Positions 1 through 9,320 are shown, numbered from the stretch's first letter. The stretch: 64,000 nt of DNA from Clostridiales bacterium COT073_COT-073 (GCA_003858485.1 RQYD01000004.1:62001-126000), one strand, 5' to 3'. The notes: generated by a model not told the origin, from the letters alone. Numbers and translations: made by a program.

Positions 1-991
1 TTTCGGGAATCCCCAGTTGCTGATTAAGCTCTTTCACTTTGCTGGCGATATCCTTTACTCCGACTTTTTCAGAAATTTTTTGATATATTCGCGCGGCTCT
101 GGCATCTTGTTGATTAAAACGAATGACATATGGTAATAAAATCGCATCCGCCAGGCCATGCGCAATATGGAAAAAACCGCCAATGGTATGTGCCATAGAA
201 TGCACAATTCCTAAAGATACATTGGTAAATGCCATTCCCGCCAACATAGAGGCTAATAACATTTTTTCCCGTGCTTCTTTATCGGTCCCGTCCTGATAGG
301 CAACTGGCAATGCCTCCAGAATATCCTGTACGGCCTGCACTGCCAGCACATCCGACAGGTAATTTGCCCGAGTGGAAGCCAATGCTTCAAGAGCATGTGT
401 TAATGCATCCATCCCTGTTTCTGCCGTAATTTTAGCCGGCATAGAAAGTGTTACTTCCGGATCGCAGATGGCAATATCCGGCATCATCTCCATATTCCCC
501 AATCCCTGTTTAACTCCGCTCTCACTATCGGAAATAACAATTGAGCGCGAAACTTCACTGGCTGTACCACTTGTCGACGGAATACAACACAGTCTTGCTT
601 TGCTGCGCAGTTTGGGAAATTCATTTGGCGGCAAAATATCTTCCATCCTTTTTAATTCGGGATGTTCATAAAAAATCCACATTGCCTTGGCGGCATCCAT
701 GGCCGACCCTCCTCCCAGGCCAACAATTAAATCCGGACCAAAAGCTAGCATCTCCTTTGTTCCACGCATAACTGTGGCAAATGACGGATCTGGTTCCACT
801 CCTCGAATCACCATTGTTTCTGCCCCAGCTTCCCGAAAATACTGTTCCACTTTAGCTAAAATCCCATTTTTTTCCATACTGTTTCCGCCAATTACAATAC
901 TGACTTTCTTTGCTTTTATACTTTTAATATAAGACAGCGAATTCACGCCAAACATCAGCTCTGAACCGGCTAGTTTCATTGGTCGCATCAT
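1..991 (-). CDS. Iron-containing alcohol dehydrogenase, 3' end outside window
   Basis: Group III Fe-dependent alcohol dehydrogenase, which interconverts an alcohol and an aldehyde or ketone with NAD(P)H. About 330 residues are visible and the C-terminus lies beyond base 1. The nucleotide-binding GGGSAMDAAK motif, the MDALTHALEAL segment and the SMAHTIGGFFHIAHG segment are all readable; the last two carry the usual Asp and His iron ligands. Two in-frame ATGs (989-991 and 986-988) follow an AGAAAGGG ribosome site. It is the last visible gene downstream of the nucleoside uptake operon, 130 bases after the BtpA-like gene, so it may act on an aldehyde made by that pathway; this is inference. The substrate cannot be read from the sequence. 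Confidence 0.93.
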   Translation of the reverse strand, partial: MMRPMKLAGSELMFGVNSLSYIKSIKAKKVSIVIGGNSMEKNGILAKVEQYFREAGAETMVIRGVEPDPSFATVMRGTKEMLAFGPDLIVGLGGGSAMDAAKAMWIFYEHPELKRMEDILPPNEFPKLRSKARLCCIPSTSGTASEVSRSIVISDSESGVKQGLGNMEMMPDIAICDPEVTLSMPAKITAETGMDALTHALEALASTRANYLSDVLAVQAVQDILEALPVAYQDGTDKEAREKMLLASMLAGMAFTNVSLGIVHSMAHTIGGFFHIAHGLADAILLPYVIRFNQQDARAARIYQKISEKVGVKDIASKVKELNQQLGIPE

Positions 992-1124
992 CTTATTTTT
1001 CCCTTTCTATTCTATAATTTTTAAGCTGCTTGACGGTTTCTCATCATCAAAACGGAGGTTTCCGTTCTCTTGTGATGATAAAGCACCATAAGTTCTAAAT
1101 ACAGTGCACCTAATAAATTACCTG

Positions 1125-1913
1125 TTATTCTAATTTTTCCATTACCCGTCTGGTTAGATCATAAGAAATCGGGTTGCTAATGATTCCCTGCTCTTTTAGA
1201 CCTGAACCAATAATCGCTCCATCTGCAATTTTCATTTGTTCTCTGATATTTTCCGCCTTTACCCCGCTTCCTGCTAATACCGGTATATTAACGGTTTTCT
1301 TTACTCTTTGAATCATTTCTATCGGCGTTTCTTCGCCGATTTGACTGCCTGTTACAATAATACAATCTGCTCCATTACTTGCCGCTTCTTTGGCCGAACT
1401 TTCAATTGTTATTTGCGGCAGGAGCATATGCGCATGCTTGACCTGAATATCCGCCAATATCTTAATCTCTTCTTTTCCTAATTGTTTTCGATATTCCATA
1501 CATTTTTTGGCACAGGGATAAATTATTCCATCAGAAAACACTATCGTATCAACAAACACCGGAATTCGGATAAAATCTGCGCCAATGACGGCCGCAATTG
1601 ACAGCCCGGCTTCACAATCATTAAATGCCGCATCAATTCCCATTGGAATTTTTACTGCTTTTTTTACTGCATAGGCAACTGTAGCTAAGGCCGCTACCTG
1701 TGCTTTATTCAGATGTTCTGAAAATGGTGTATCTCCCATGTTTTCAACCATCACCGCATCTACCCCTGCTCTTTCAAGGGTAAGGGCATCCATTACCGCT
1801 TTATCAATAATCGCCTGATAATCCCCATCAAAACCGGCTGTTGTCGGCAATGGAGCACAATGCACCATCCCGATAATAGTTTGTGAATGCAATGTTAGTA
1901 TTTGTTTTTTCAA
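1125..1913 (-). CDS. BtpA/SgcQ-family TIM-barrel protein
   Basis: A 262-residue protein of the BtpA/SgcQ family, predicted TIM barrels named after a cyanobacterial photosystem I biogenesis factor and an E. coli sugar-operon protein; the chemistry in heterotrophs is not established to my knowledge. Visible family features are the N-terminal GMVHCAPLP, the VENMGDTPF segment, and the late phosphate-site-like GADCIIVTGSQIGEETP and PVLAGSGV strands. The start is TTG, preceded by AAGGAGGAGATCGCT. It follows the nucleoside phosphorylase by 43 bases and is probably co-transcribed. In a nucleoside operon the likely role is processing a pentose phosphate or base derivative, but this is inference. Confidence 0.85.
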   Translation of the reverse strand: MKKQILTLHSQTIIGMVHCAPLPTTAGFDGDYQAIIDKAVMDALTLERAGVDAVMVENMGDTPFSEHLNKAQVAALATVAYAVKKAVKIPMGIDAAFNDCEAGLSIAAVIGADFIRIPVFVDTIVFSDGIIYPCAKKCMEYRKQLGKEEIKILADIQVKHAHMLLPQITIESSAKEAASNGADCIIVTGSQIGEETPIEMIQRVKKTVNIPVLAGSGVKAENIREQMKIADGAIIGSGLKEQGIISNPISYDLTRRVMEKLE

Positions 1914-1956
1914 AGCGATCTCCTCCTTATGTAGCTATGGTTATATTGCGTCTCTT

Positions 1957-2721
1957 TTACTTTTTATTTGCTATTTGTAATTGATGATAATTATAAATTC
2001 CCTCTAAAGCAGTCCGGCACAGTAAGTCTTCTGCTTCTATCCTGTCTTTTCCGGTTAATGTCTGTTTGAGATTTTCCAAAACGGTTACCATCGTCAGGAC
2101 ACAAGTTTTTACTCCCATTAATCGTCCAAGGGTCAACATACACGATGACTCCATATCAATTCCAACAACTCCCAATTTCTTTAGTTCCAAAAAAGTAGCT
2201 GCGATTTGCCTGTTGCTTTCTTTGGAAAATTTCGACTCCCGCATATGACTGTAAAACCCATCCATCGTACAATTAAGTCCATTAAAGAATTGTTTTCCCA
2301 TGCTCTTAACCGTTTGATTCATTACTTGCACCAATTCCATATCGGCCACCGCCGGGTAACTAAGATCGACATAGGCGCTGCTTGTGCCTTCACGCCGTAA
2401 GGCCGCAATCGGGATTAAAAAATGTCCCAACATATCATCCTTTAATGCCATGGCCGTTCCCATCCTTACTGCTACCGTCATTCCGGCCTCATACATTTCC
2501 TCCATGGCAATTGCCGCTGATGGTGCGCCAATACCAGTCGAGGTAATTGTTACCCCTACCCCTTTATACATGCCGGTATATGTATTATATTCTCTCTTAA
2601 AAGCTATTTTTCTAATATCCTGCAAATAGTTTTTAACCGTTTCCACCCGCCATGGGTCTCCGGAAAATAAGACATAATTGGCCACCGTTTCTCTGCTTAC
2701 ATCCATATACAGTGTATTCAT
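1957..2721 (-). CDS. Nucleoside phosphorylase (uridine/purine phosphorylase family)
   Basis: A 254-residue member of the NP-I nucleoside phosphorylase family, which cleaves a nucleoside with phosphate into free base and (deoxy)ribose-1-phosphate in the cytoplasm. The phosphate-binding GDPWRVE motif is at residues 21-27. The STGIGAPSAAIAMEE loop and the RMGTA segment follow, and GIDMESSCMLTLGRLMG near the C-terminus carries the ribose-binding Met-Glu pair. The length fits uridine phosphorylase. ATG with an AAAAGGAG ribosome site. It lies between the PfkB kinase and the BtpA-like gene in an operon headed by a BMP-type nucleoside importer, which supports nucleoside catabolism. Base specificity cannot be decided by eye. 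Confidence 0.9.
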   Translation of the reverse strand: MNTLYMDVSRETVANYVLFSGDPWRVETVKNYLQDIRKIAFKREYNTYTGMYKGVGVTITSTGIGAPSAAIAMEEMYEAGMTVAVRMGTAMALKDDMLGHFLIPIAALRREGTSSAYVDLSYPAVADMELVQVMNQTVKSMGKQFFNGLNCTMDGFYSHMRESKFSKESNRQIAATFLELKKLGVVGIDMESSCMLTLGRLMGVKTCVLTMVTVLENLKQTLTGKDRIEAEDLLCRTALEGIYNYHQLQIANKK

Positions 2722-2791
2722 AAGCCACTCCTTTTTTTATTCTGATTCATCCCGCTTACTACATATATTATTCTTTAAATATCGCCAAAAA

Positions 2792-3724
2792 CTACCTAAA
2801 CACCTTGTCTTTTAATTCCTGTACGGTTGGCAAATTAGTACAGCAGCCTTCCTTTTGTAAAACAAAATAAGCCATGGCACTGCCAAATTTACAACAATCA
2901 TCCGGTTCATATCCATTTAAATAACCGTAAATAAAACCGGAAATATAGGCATCGCCTGAGCCGGTCGCATCGACAATTTCCTCCAATGGATAAATTGGTA
3001 TTTCTTTCTTAATCACCCCGTTTTTATGCTTCAAATAACAAATACTGCCATCTTTCCCTAAAGTAGTGACAATAATCTCTGCTTTTCCGGCTGCAAATAA
3101 CTCTGTTACATCAGTATAACCATATATTTTTTCAATAATTTCTTTTTCTGCCTGGTTCATGAAAATAATTTTGCTGCTGGTCAAAAGTTGTTTTAGAAAA
3201 TCCTGTGGAAATGCATCAAAATCATCTTTCATGCCAAATGCAATCGGCACATTATGTTTTATGCATTTTCCAAAAAATTCTTCATTATCCGGTCGTGATG
3301 CCACTGTCATAACTGCCAGCTTTAAATTTTCAAATAAACTGTCCGGTAATGGTCTGGCATATTGTCCATCCATTGCTCCCGGATAAAAAATTGTGATATG
3401 ATCGTTATTATTATCCTGAATCAAATAACAGGTGCTGGTCACTTCATTCGGTAAAACTTCCGTTCCCTGTAAAGACACCTGACCCTCTTCCAAAAAACGT
3501 TTAAATCCATTTTCTTCATAATCGCTTCCTACCCGTAATATCGGCATAGCCGGAATCCCTAAGCGGCATAAGGCATATGCAATATTAACCGAGCAGCCTC
3601 CATAATAAATATTAGTATTTGACTTATTGGTTACTAATGAAGTAAATCCCACCTGTGCCGGTTTATCAATTTTGATAATATGGTCCATGCTCACATAACC
3701 ACTGGTTAATACATCTATTTTCAT
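2792..3724 (-). CDS. PfkB-family sugar or nucleoside kinase
   Basis: Ribokinase-superfamily kinase of about 310 residues that transfers phosphate from ATP to a sugar or nucleoside hydroxyl. The N-terminal GGCSVNIAYALCRLG motif (substrate side) and the C-terminal DATGSGDAYISGF motif with the catalytic Asp and anion hole are intact. I place the start at the ATG at 3722-3724 because GACGGAAGGAAG lies just upstream; a start nine codons earlier has no such site. It is 51 bases downstream of the isochorismatase-like gene. In this setting it may phosphorylate a nucleoside or the pentose released by the phosphorylase; ribokinase, inosine kinase and pseudouridine kinase cannot be separated here. Confidence 0.88.
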   Translation of the reverse strand: MKIDVLTSGYVSMDHIIKIDKPAQVGFTSLVTNKSNTNIYYGGCSVNIAYALCRLGIPAMPILRVGSDYEENGFKRFLEEGQVSLQGTEVLPNEVTSTCYLIQDNNNDHITIFYPGAMDGQYARPLPDSLFENLKLAVMTVASRPDNEEFFGKCIKHNVPIAFGMKDDFDAFPQDFLKQLLTSSKIIFMNQAEKEIIEKIYGYTDVTELFAAGKAEIIVTTLGKDGSICYLKHKNGVIKKEIPIYPLEEIVDATGSGDAYISGFIYGYLNGYEPDDCCKFGSAMAYFVLQKEGCCTNLPTVQELKDKVFR

Positions 3725-3775
3725 GTTTTCTTCCTTCCGTCTGAAATACAATCCATGCTAAAAATCTTTGTTTTT

Positions 3776-4342
3776 TTAAATCCTGCCATCTTTTAACATC
3801 GCAAATAATTTTTCCATAGTGACCACATGCCCCAGGTATTTTTTAATATCCTGTAAATGAACCTCATTAACAACCTCCGAATTGGTGGCTACACATTCTT
3901 CCACCACATAGGGTACATAATCCAAATAAAAGGCATCGGTGACCGTTGCCCGAATACAACAATTGGTTTTCGTTCCCACAATAATTACATTTTCAATTCC
4001 ATTTTCCCTTAATACCAAGTCCAAATCGGTTCCAAAAAATCCGCTGTACCTGCGTTTGCGAATAACATAATCCCTTTCTTCATCTACTTCCAGCATAGGA
4101 TCAATTTCCACACCAAATGTGCCTTCTACGCAATTTGGACGCATATTTTCGGTTTTTTTATCCTTTTTCCCCTTACGATTAAAGTGCTGCAAAAATACAA
4201 TCAAAATCCCTTTTTCCCGACACTTATCCAATACCGTTTTTATTTTTGGTAAAATTTCTCTGTTTTGCGGATAAAAAACCAGTCCTTCCGGATCCGTAAA
4301 ATCTCTGACCATATCCACAATTAAAAGTGCTGTCTTTGTCAT
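3776..4342 (-). CDS. Isochorismatase-family cysteine hydrolase
   Basis: A 188-residue cysteine hydrolase of the isochorismatase/nicotinamidase fold. The catalytic triad is visible: Asp10 in LLIVDMVRDF, Lys96 in VIRKRRYSGF and Cys129 in GTKTNCCIRATVTDA. Family members hydrolyse amides such as nicotinamide, ureidoacrylate or N-carbamoyl compounds. ATG with TAGGAGGAA upstream, 12 bases after the second permease. Its place in a nucleoside import and phosphorolysis operon suggests an amide from a base (nicotinamide from a nicotinamide riboside type substrate, or a ring-opened pyrimidine), but the substrate is inference. Confidence 0.88.
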   Translation of the reverse strand: MTKTALLIVDMVRDFTDPEGLVFYPQNREILPKIKTVLDKCREKGILIVFLQHFNRKGKKDKKTENMRPNCVEGTFGVEIDPMLEVDEERDYVIRKRRYSGFFGTDLDLVLRENGIENVIIVGTKTNCCIRATVTDAFYLDYVPYVVEECVATNSEVVNEVHLQDIKKYLGHVVTMEKLFAMLKDGRI

Positions 4343-4354
4343 TTTTCCTCCTAA

Positions 4355-5263
4355 TTACAACTTATATATTCTAAGCTTTTCATTTTTACTTTTAAGATAC
4401 GATACCACGGCCAGTACAATCACCATTAATACATATGGAATAATATCAAACATTCCGGCAGCCGGACCGGCATAAATGCTTAAATTAATTGCCAGTGCTC
4501 TGGCAACTCCAAATAAAATGGCATATCCCGCCGACACAACCGGTTTTCCCTGTCCGCAGTAAATGGCAGCAATGGCAATAAATCCACGACCGGCAGTCAT
4601 TCCGCCGGTAAACATCGCCATTCTTTCCAAAGAAAGGTTAATTCCCGCCAGCGCGCAGAAAAAACTGCCCAGTAAAACAGCAGCATATTTATAATAAACA
4701 CTGTTAATACCAAGACTAATCGCCGAATCCTCATTCTCACCGACAACTCTTACGTACACACCAAATTTTGTTTGATACATTAATATACCGACAAAGACAA
4801 TTGCCAAAAAAGCAATATAAGTGATCAAGGGATGGCCACTGATTACATTTAAAATCGGAATGGCTTTTATGAGCGGAATATCAATTTTAAAATCCGCTGC
4901 TCCAATATTTTTTAAACTAATATTGGCCAATGACATAATTTTTAGTACAAATTTAGAAATAGCAAGGGTCATTAAATTGATTCCCAGACCAATAACAATG
5001 ACATTGCCCTTAAAGCTGATACCTAAGGCCGAAAAAACCATTCCCCAGAGCATTGTGGATACAATTGCTGCCAGGACAGCCAGGAATATATTGCCTGTTA
5101 AATACTGCACCAGCACAGATACAAAAGCAGCATTTAACATCATTCCTTCCAGGGCAATATTCAGTACATTGGCTCTGTATGCAAAAAGTCCACCCAATAC
5201 ACACAGAATAATCGGAGTACTGTGATAAATGGTATCATACAAAATATTACATAGTAACTCCAT
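4355..5263 (-). CDS. ABC transporter permease, nucleoside/BMP type (second)
   Basis: Integral membrane permease of about 302 residues, BPD_transp_2 family, like NupQ/YufQ. It has 8-9 hydrophobic segments and the FAYRANVLNIALEGMM segment near the N-terminus that marks the smaller permease of guanosine/nucleoside importers. The start is the ATG at 5261-5263, with AAAGGAGG eight bases upstream. That ATG shares a base with the TAA of the upstream permease (TAATG), indicating translational coupling. A start ten codons earlier is possible but lacks a ribosome site. It should pair with the upstream permease and the double-ATPase protein to import a nucleoside. Confidence 0.92.
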   Translation of the reverse strand: MELLCNILYDTIYHSTPIILCVLGGLFAYRANVLNIALEGMMLNAAFVSVLVQYLTGNIFLAVLAAIVSTMLWGMVFSALGISFKGNVIVIGLGINLMTLAISKFVLKIMSLANISLKNIGAADFKIDIPLIKAIPILNVISGHPLITYIAFLAIVFVGILMYQTKFGVYVRVVGENEDSAISLGINSVYYKYAAVLLGSFFCALAGINLSLERMAMFTGGMTAGRGFIAIAAIYCGQGKPVVSAGYAILFGVARALAINLSIYAGPAAGMFDIIPYVLMVIVLAVVSYLKSKNEKLRIYKL

Positions 5264-6327
5264 TATTCTGCCTCCTTTCGGCTTTGTTTCCAACGGTTTT
5301 TTCGCCCGGTTTTTTCCTTGATAAATTTAACTGCCAGGAATAAAATAATAATCGCCTGGATAATCTCGACAATTTCTTTGGGCACCGATGTATACATATT
5401 AATACTATCGCTCCCGGTTTTTAAAGCTGCATAAAAAATCGATGCGATCAAAATTTCAATTGGTGAATGACTGCCCAGCAAGGAAATCAGCATGCCATCC
5501 CATCCAAGTCCCGGATTTTCTGAAAAACTTAAGGTATATTTAAATTGGTCGCTCATCATCCATCCTGCTCCGGCAATGCCTGAGAGTGCTCCACTAAGCA
5601 ACATCAGAATAATGATTTTTTTGCCTACATTCATACCGGTGGCTTCTGCGAATTCCGCATTTTTTCCAATTGCTTTCATTTCAAATCCAAGTTTTGAGTG
5701 GTTCATCAGGATATACATTAAAAATAAAATAATCAATGCCATCCCGAAAAATGCGGTGATCCGCGAACTGCCAATCCTTTGAAACATAATAGTATCGCTT
5801 ATTACCGGCGTGGCAACATATCCGGCACTTTTATCCCGGAAGACTCCAGTGGTTAAAAATTCCAATGTTTTGGCCACTGCATAATTCAGCATTAAAGTAA
5901 CTACCATTTCATTAACCTGATATCTGGCTTTTAATAAAGCTGGCGGTAAAGCAAACAGCATTCCACATAAAGCTGCAATTACAAAACAAATGAGTTTGCC
6001 TACCAGCGGAGTGGAAAGCGGTAAATACGCTCCGGCTACTCCGGCAAAAAATCCGCCTAACAGCATTTGCCCTTCTACTCCCATATTGTAAACATTTGCT
6101 TTAAAAGTAACTGCAATCGCCAGTCCTGTTAAAATCAACGGCGTGGCATAATGTAAAGTATTTAAAAACCCCTTCCAGGTAAACAATGATTTCCGGATTA
6201 ATATCCCATAGGTGGTAAACGGATTTTCGCCAATTGCCAAAATGATGATGCCACCCAAAATAAAAGCCGCCAAAATCGGAACCAGAGAATTTAAGATATT
6301 TTTGACTATCATTTCCTTTTGCTTCAT
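5263..6327 (-). CDS. ABC transporter permease, nucleoside/BMP type (first)
   Basis: Permease of about 354 residues, BPD_transp_2 family, like NupP/YufP. Hydrophobic segments run through the protein, with the typical FKANVYNMGVEGQMLLGGFFAG motif region near residue 85 and a charged, basic C-terminal tail. The start is placed at the ATG at 6325-6327, seven bases after GGAGG. Another ATG at 6331-6333 overlaps the ATPase stop but sits only one base from that GGAGG. Partner of the next permease; together they form the transmembrane channel of a BMP-type importer. Confidence 0.92.
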   Translation of the reverse strand: MKQKEMIVKNILNSLVPILAAFILGGIIILAIGENPFTTYGILIRKSLFTWKGFLNTLHYATPLILTGLAIAVTFKANVYNMGVEGQMLLGGFFAGVAGAYLPLSTPLVGKLICFVIAALCGMLFALPPALLKARYQVNEMVVTLMLNYAVAKTLEFLTTGVFRDKSAGYVATPVISDTIMFQRIGSSRITAFFGMALIILFLMYILMNHSKLGFEMKAIGKNAEFAEATGMNVGKKIIILMLLSGALSGIAGAGWMMSDQFKYTLSFSENPGLGWDGMLISLLGSHSPIEILIASIFYAALKTGSDSINMYTSVPKEIVEIIQAIIILFLAVKFIKEKTGRKNRWKQSRKEAE

Positions 6328-6329
6328 TC

Positions 6330-7871
6330 TCATTCCTCCGTTGGTGTAATTCCGGCCATTAAAAGCCCTACCTCTTCTACGCTTGTTTTTTCCGGCAGTA
6401 TTTCTCCCGAAATTCTTCCCTTATACATGACAATCACCCGATCAGATAAACTCATAATTTCTGATAATTCGCTGGATACCAAAATGACAGCATTACCGGC
6501 TTCTTTAAACTTTAAAATTGCTTTATGAATAAATTCAATTGAGCCAATATCTACACCTCTGGTCGGCTGACAAGCAATTAAAATCTGCGGAGCAGCCGAT
6601 AATTCTCGGGCAATAATCACTTTTTGCGCATTTCCACCTGATAAATTTCCTACCATACCATTAGGATCACCCAGACGAATATCAAATTCCTGAATAAACC
6701 GATCTCTTTTTTCCTTCATTTTTTTCGTTCGGTGCAGTCCATAGCGGCAGATATCTTCTTGTCCATGATAACCAGCAATACAGTTTTCCGATATGCTCAT
6801 TTCTTTACATAGCCCCTGGGCATATCGGTCTTCAGGAATAATTCCGATTCCCGCCTCTCTTAACTGATTTGGCCACCAATTTGTAATATCTTTACCCATC
6901 AGCCATGTATTTCCTTTGGTTGAGCACATTAAACCGGTCAAAAGTTTTACTAACTCCGATTGGCCATTTCCTTCCACTCCAGCAATCCCCAATATTTCTC
7001 CCTGATGCAGTTTAAAAGAAATATCTGATACTACTTCTTTTCCGGTCTCATTTACTGTTGTCAGTTCCCTGGTTTCGTACAATACTTTGGTATCTGCGCT
7101 TTTTTTTCTTAAATTTTCAACCCGCAGTACCACATCTCTGCCCACCATCATTTGTGCTAATTGTCTTTCACTGGTTTCTGCTTTTAGAACATCACCGACA
7201 ATACTGCCCTGTTTAATTACCGTTATACTGTCTGCCAGTTCCATAACTTCTCTGAGTTTATGAGTAATGACAATAATCGTTTTCCCCTGCTCTTTAAGTT
7301 TTTTTAAGGTATGGATCAATTGATCCACTTCCTGGGGGGTCAGCACCGCTGTTGGTTCATCTAAAATCAAAATATTCACATTTCGGTAAAGCATTTTCAG
7401 GATTTCCACTCTTTGCCTTGCTCCGACTGAAATATCCTCAACCTTATCTGTCGGATTTAATTCAAAACCATGGTCACGAATTAATTTTTCAACACATTTT
7501 ATTTCTGCTTCTTTATCAATCAATGGCAGAGACAGACTTCCTTTTTTCTTTTTAATTTCCAGGCCCAACAAAATATTCTCATAAACGGTCAAACTCGGCA
7601 CCAGTTTGAAATGCTGATGAACCATACCGATTCCATTAGCAATTGCATCTAATGGGCTTTTCATCGTTACTTCCCGCCCGCGGATGATAATTTTGCCATC
7701 TGTTGGTTGTAGCAGGCCATAAAGCATATTCATTAATGTTGATTTTCCGGCTCCATTTTCTCCGACAATACACTTAATCTCCTGTTCTTTGACATGCAAA
7801 TTAATTTTATTGTTGGCTGTAAAATCACCGAATTTTTTAGTTAAATTTATCGTTTGTACCATACTATTCAT
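6330..7871 (-). CDS. ABC transporter ATP-binding protein with two ATPase domains
   Basis: Double-ATPase subunit of about 513 residues, like NupO/YufO and RbsA. The first domain has GENGAGKST, the signature-like ISVGARQRVEIL and ILILDEPTAVLT. The second domain has the degenerate P-loop GVEGNGQSE, the signature LSGGNAQKV and the ACQPTRGVD segment. A degenerate second P-loop is usual in this family. The ATG at 7869-7871 has GGAG eight bases upstream. It powers the two permeases just downstream and takes substrate from the BMP lipoprotein encoded upstream. The coding region ends in an overlap with the first permease. Confidence 0.94.
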   Translation of the reverse strand: MNSMVQTINLTKKFGDFTANNKINLHVKEQEIKCIVGENGAGKSTLMNMLYGLLQPTDGKIIIRGREVTMKSPLDAIANGIGMVHQHFKLVPSLTVYENILLGLEIKKKKGSLSLPLIDKEAEIKCVEKLIRDHGFELNPTDKVEDISVGARQRVEILKMLYRNVNILILDEPTAVLTPQEVDQLIHTLKKLKEQGKTIIVITHKLREVMELADSITVIKQGSIVGDVLKAETSERQLAQMMVGRDVVLRVENLRKKSADTKVLYETRELTTVNETGKEVVSDISFKLHQGEILGIAGVEGNGQSELVKLLTGLMCSTKGNTWLMGKDITNWWPNQLREAGIGIIPEDRYAQGLCKEMSISENCIAGYHGQEDICRYGLHRTKKMKEKRDRFIQEFDIRLGDPNGMVGNLSGGNAQKVIIARELSAAPQILIACQPTRGVDIGSIEFIHKAILKFKEAGNAVILVSSELSEIMSLSDRVIVMYKGRISGEILPEKTSVEEVGLLMAGITPTEE

Positions 7872-7916
7872 AAATTGCTCCTTTTTCTTATAAATACTAT
7901 GCATACAGTGTTATCA

Positions 7917-7953
7917 GGTTCACTTACAGCTTATCCGGAGCTGTTTCCGAACC
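7917..7953 (-). terminator. Intercistronic stem-loop after the BMP lipoprotein gene
   Basis: Two nested stems, GGTTC/GAACC and ACAGCT/AGCTGT, fill the 100-base gap between the binding-protein gene and the ATPase gene. There is no T-run, so it may stabilise the upstream mRNA or give partial termination, a common way to make more binding protein than ATPase. Function is inferred from position. Confidence 0.55.
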
Positions 7954-7972
7954 CCTCACCCCTTTATCTTTC

Positions 7973-9169
7973 CTATTTAATCACTACATTCGGGCATTTT
8001 TCGGCTTTGAATTCTTCCCCTTTTTGGGCATTGGTTACTTTAATTTTTCCGCTTGCAATTTGTGACTGAGCTTCCGCTACTTCTTTTTTTATCTCTTCCC
8101 ATTTTGTTTTACCACTATCTGCAATATGTTTTTCAATTACTGCCAAATCCGTAATTGAGGTTGCTCCTGATGCCAAATCATAATTCTGAACTGCATCCAT
8201 CTCCGCTAATTTTCCTGCCACAGCCTGCTTAACAATTTCATATACCGGCACTTCCGTATTTTTGATAACACTGGTTAAAATATATCCGGGTTGCTGATCA
8301 TCTTTATTGGCATCTACCTGAATCGCTAATTTTTTCACTTCTTTGGCCTTAGCCGTTACGCCATCCCCGACCGAACCGGCGACTGCAAAAACCACATTTG
8401 CTCCTTGATTATAGTAAGTGCCTGCTACAGTACCACCTGTTGAAGAATCGGTAAAGCCAGCATCATATTTGGCATAATAATCATAGCTTACACCTAATTT
8501 TTCAGCTATATAATTAATTCCTTCTAAATAACCAAAAGAAAACACCGTGATTCCGTTGGAATTGGTTCCGCCAATAAAGCCAATACTTCTACCTCCGGCA
8601 TCGGCTTTGGTAAATTGATAACTGGCCTGATCAAATAAAACATCCGCATTTTCAATCACCAGCGCTGTTAATGCACCGGCCACAAAGGATGATTCATGCA
8701 CATCAAACAAGACACTGATCACATTTTTATGTAGAGTTTTTCCATTTTCATCTTGATTGGGATTATCATTCATGCAAATAAATGTTGTATTCGGATAAGC
8801 CTCGGCAATTGGTTTTGCACCTCCCGTTCCTTTAATTAATGCTTCAAAATCATATTCCAAATTGAAAATAATACTATATCCGTCCTCCGCCAGAGACTCC
8901 AGCGCTTGAGGCACACCCGTTGTCGGTTCAACTACCTTATACTCTATTCCAAATTCTTTTGCTGCCTTTTTAGCTCCTTCTACTGCGGACTGATTGTAGC
9001 CATTATCATTTTGTCCAGCTGAGGAGCATACAATTGCAACCTTCATTTTACTATCTTTTTCATCCTTATTACCGCTACTATCACTTGTTTTACTGCAAGC
9101 TGCCAAATTTCCCATTACCATAATAATTACCAAAATACATGCCAATACCTTCTGCCAATTCTTTTTCAT
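7973..9169 (-). CDS. BMP-family nucleoside-binding lipoprotein
   Basis: Substrate-binding lipoprotein of about 398 residues, BMP/PnrA/NupN family, anchored outside the membrane and feeding the ABC importer. The signal peptide is hydrophobic with the lipobox NLAAC (Cys25 from the chosen start), followed by a Ser/Lys/Asp-rich linker. Family signatures include VAIVCSSAGQNDNGYNQSA (the nucleoside-contacting Asn/Asp region), FIGGTNSNGI and VDANKDDQQPGYILTSVIK. The ATG at 9167-9169 has GGAGGATAAT upstream. It is the first gene of the operon, 60 bases from a good sigma-A promoter, as is usual for the most abundant subunit. Purine nucleosides are the commonest ligands of the family. Confidence 0.93.
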   Translation of the reverse strand: MKKNWQKVLACILVIIMVMGNLAACSKTSDSSGNKDEKDSKMKVAIVCSSAGQNDNGYNQSAVEGAKKAAKEFGIEYKVVEPTTGVPQALESLAEDGYSIIFNLEYDFEALIKGTGGAKPIAEAYPNTTFICMNDNPNQDENGKTLHKNVISVLFDVHESSFVAGALTALVIENADVLFDQASYQFTKADAGGRSIGFIGGTNSNGITVFSFGYLEGINYIAEKLGVSYDYYAKYDAGFTDSSTGGTVAGTYYNQGANVVFAVAGSVGDGVTAKAKEVKKLAIQVDANKDDQQPGYILTSVIKNTEVPVYEIVKQAVAGKLAEMDAVQNYDLASGATSITDLAVIEKHIADSGKTKWEEIKKEVAEAQSQIASGKIKVTNAQKGEEFKAEKCPNVVIK

Positions 9170-9228
9170 ATTATCCTCCAATTCTATTAAGTCATTATGT
9201 TGTTATGTCGTCATTACCAGTTAGGATA

Positions 9229-9257
9229 ATCATAACTCTATTTTGTCTTTTTGTAAA
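9229..9257 (-). promoter_or_regulatory. Sigma-A promoter of the nucleoside operon
   Basis: TTTACA (9252-9257), a 17-base spacer and TATGAT (9229-9234), read on the minus strand. Between it and the start codon the motif GTCATTA occurs twice (from 9191 and 9210), with an imperfect GTTATG/CATAAC dyad that could be an operator. Inferred from consensus only. Confidence 0.6.
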
Positions 9258-9320
9258 GTTTTTAATGCATTTTTGTTATAAATAGCAGTTTTTTTCTTCC
9301 TTTAATGTTAGTTATGCACA

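Noticed and set aside
1020-1124. Terminator between the BtpA-like gene and the alcohol dehydrogenase
   Set aside because: An imperfect TCATCA/TGATGA dyad with inner ACGGA/TCCGT exists but lacks a T-run, so I do not call it a terminator or split the operon on it.
9170-9320. Purine or other riboswitch in the leader of the nucleoside operon
   Set aside because: The leader after the promoter is only about 55 bases and lacks the conserved core of purine riboswitches.
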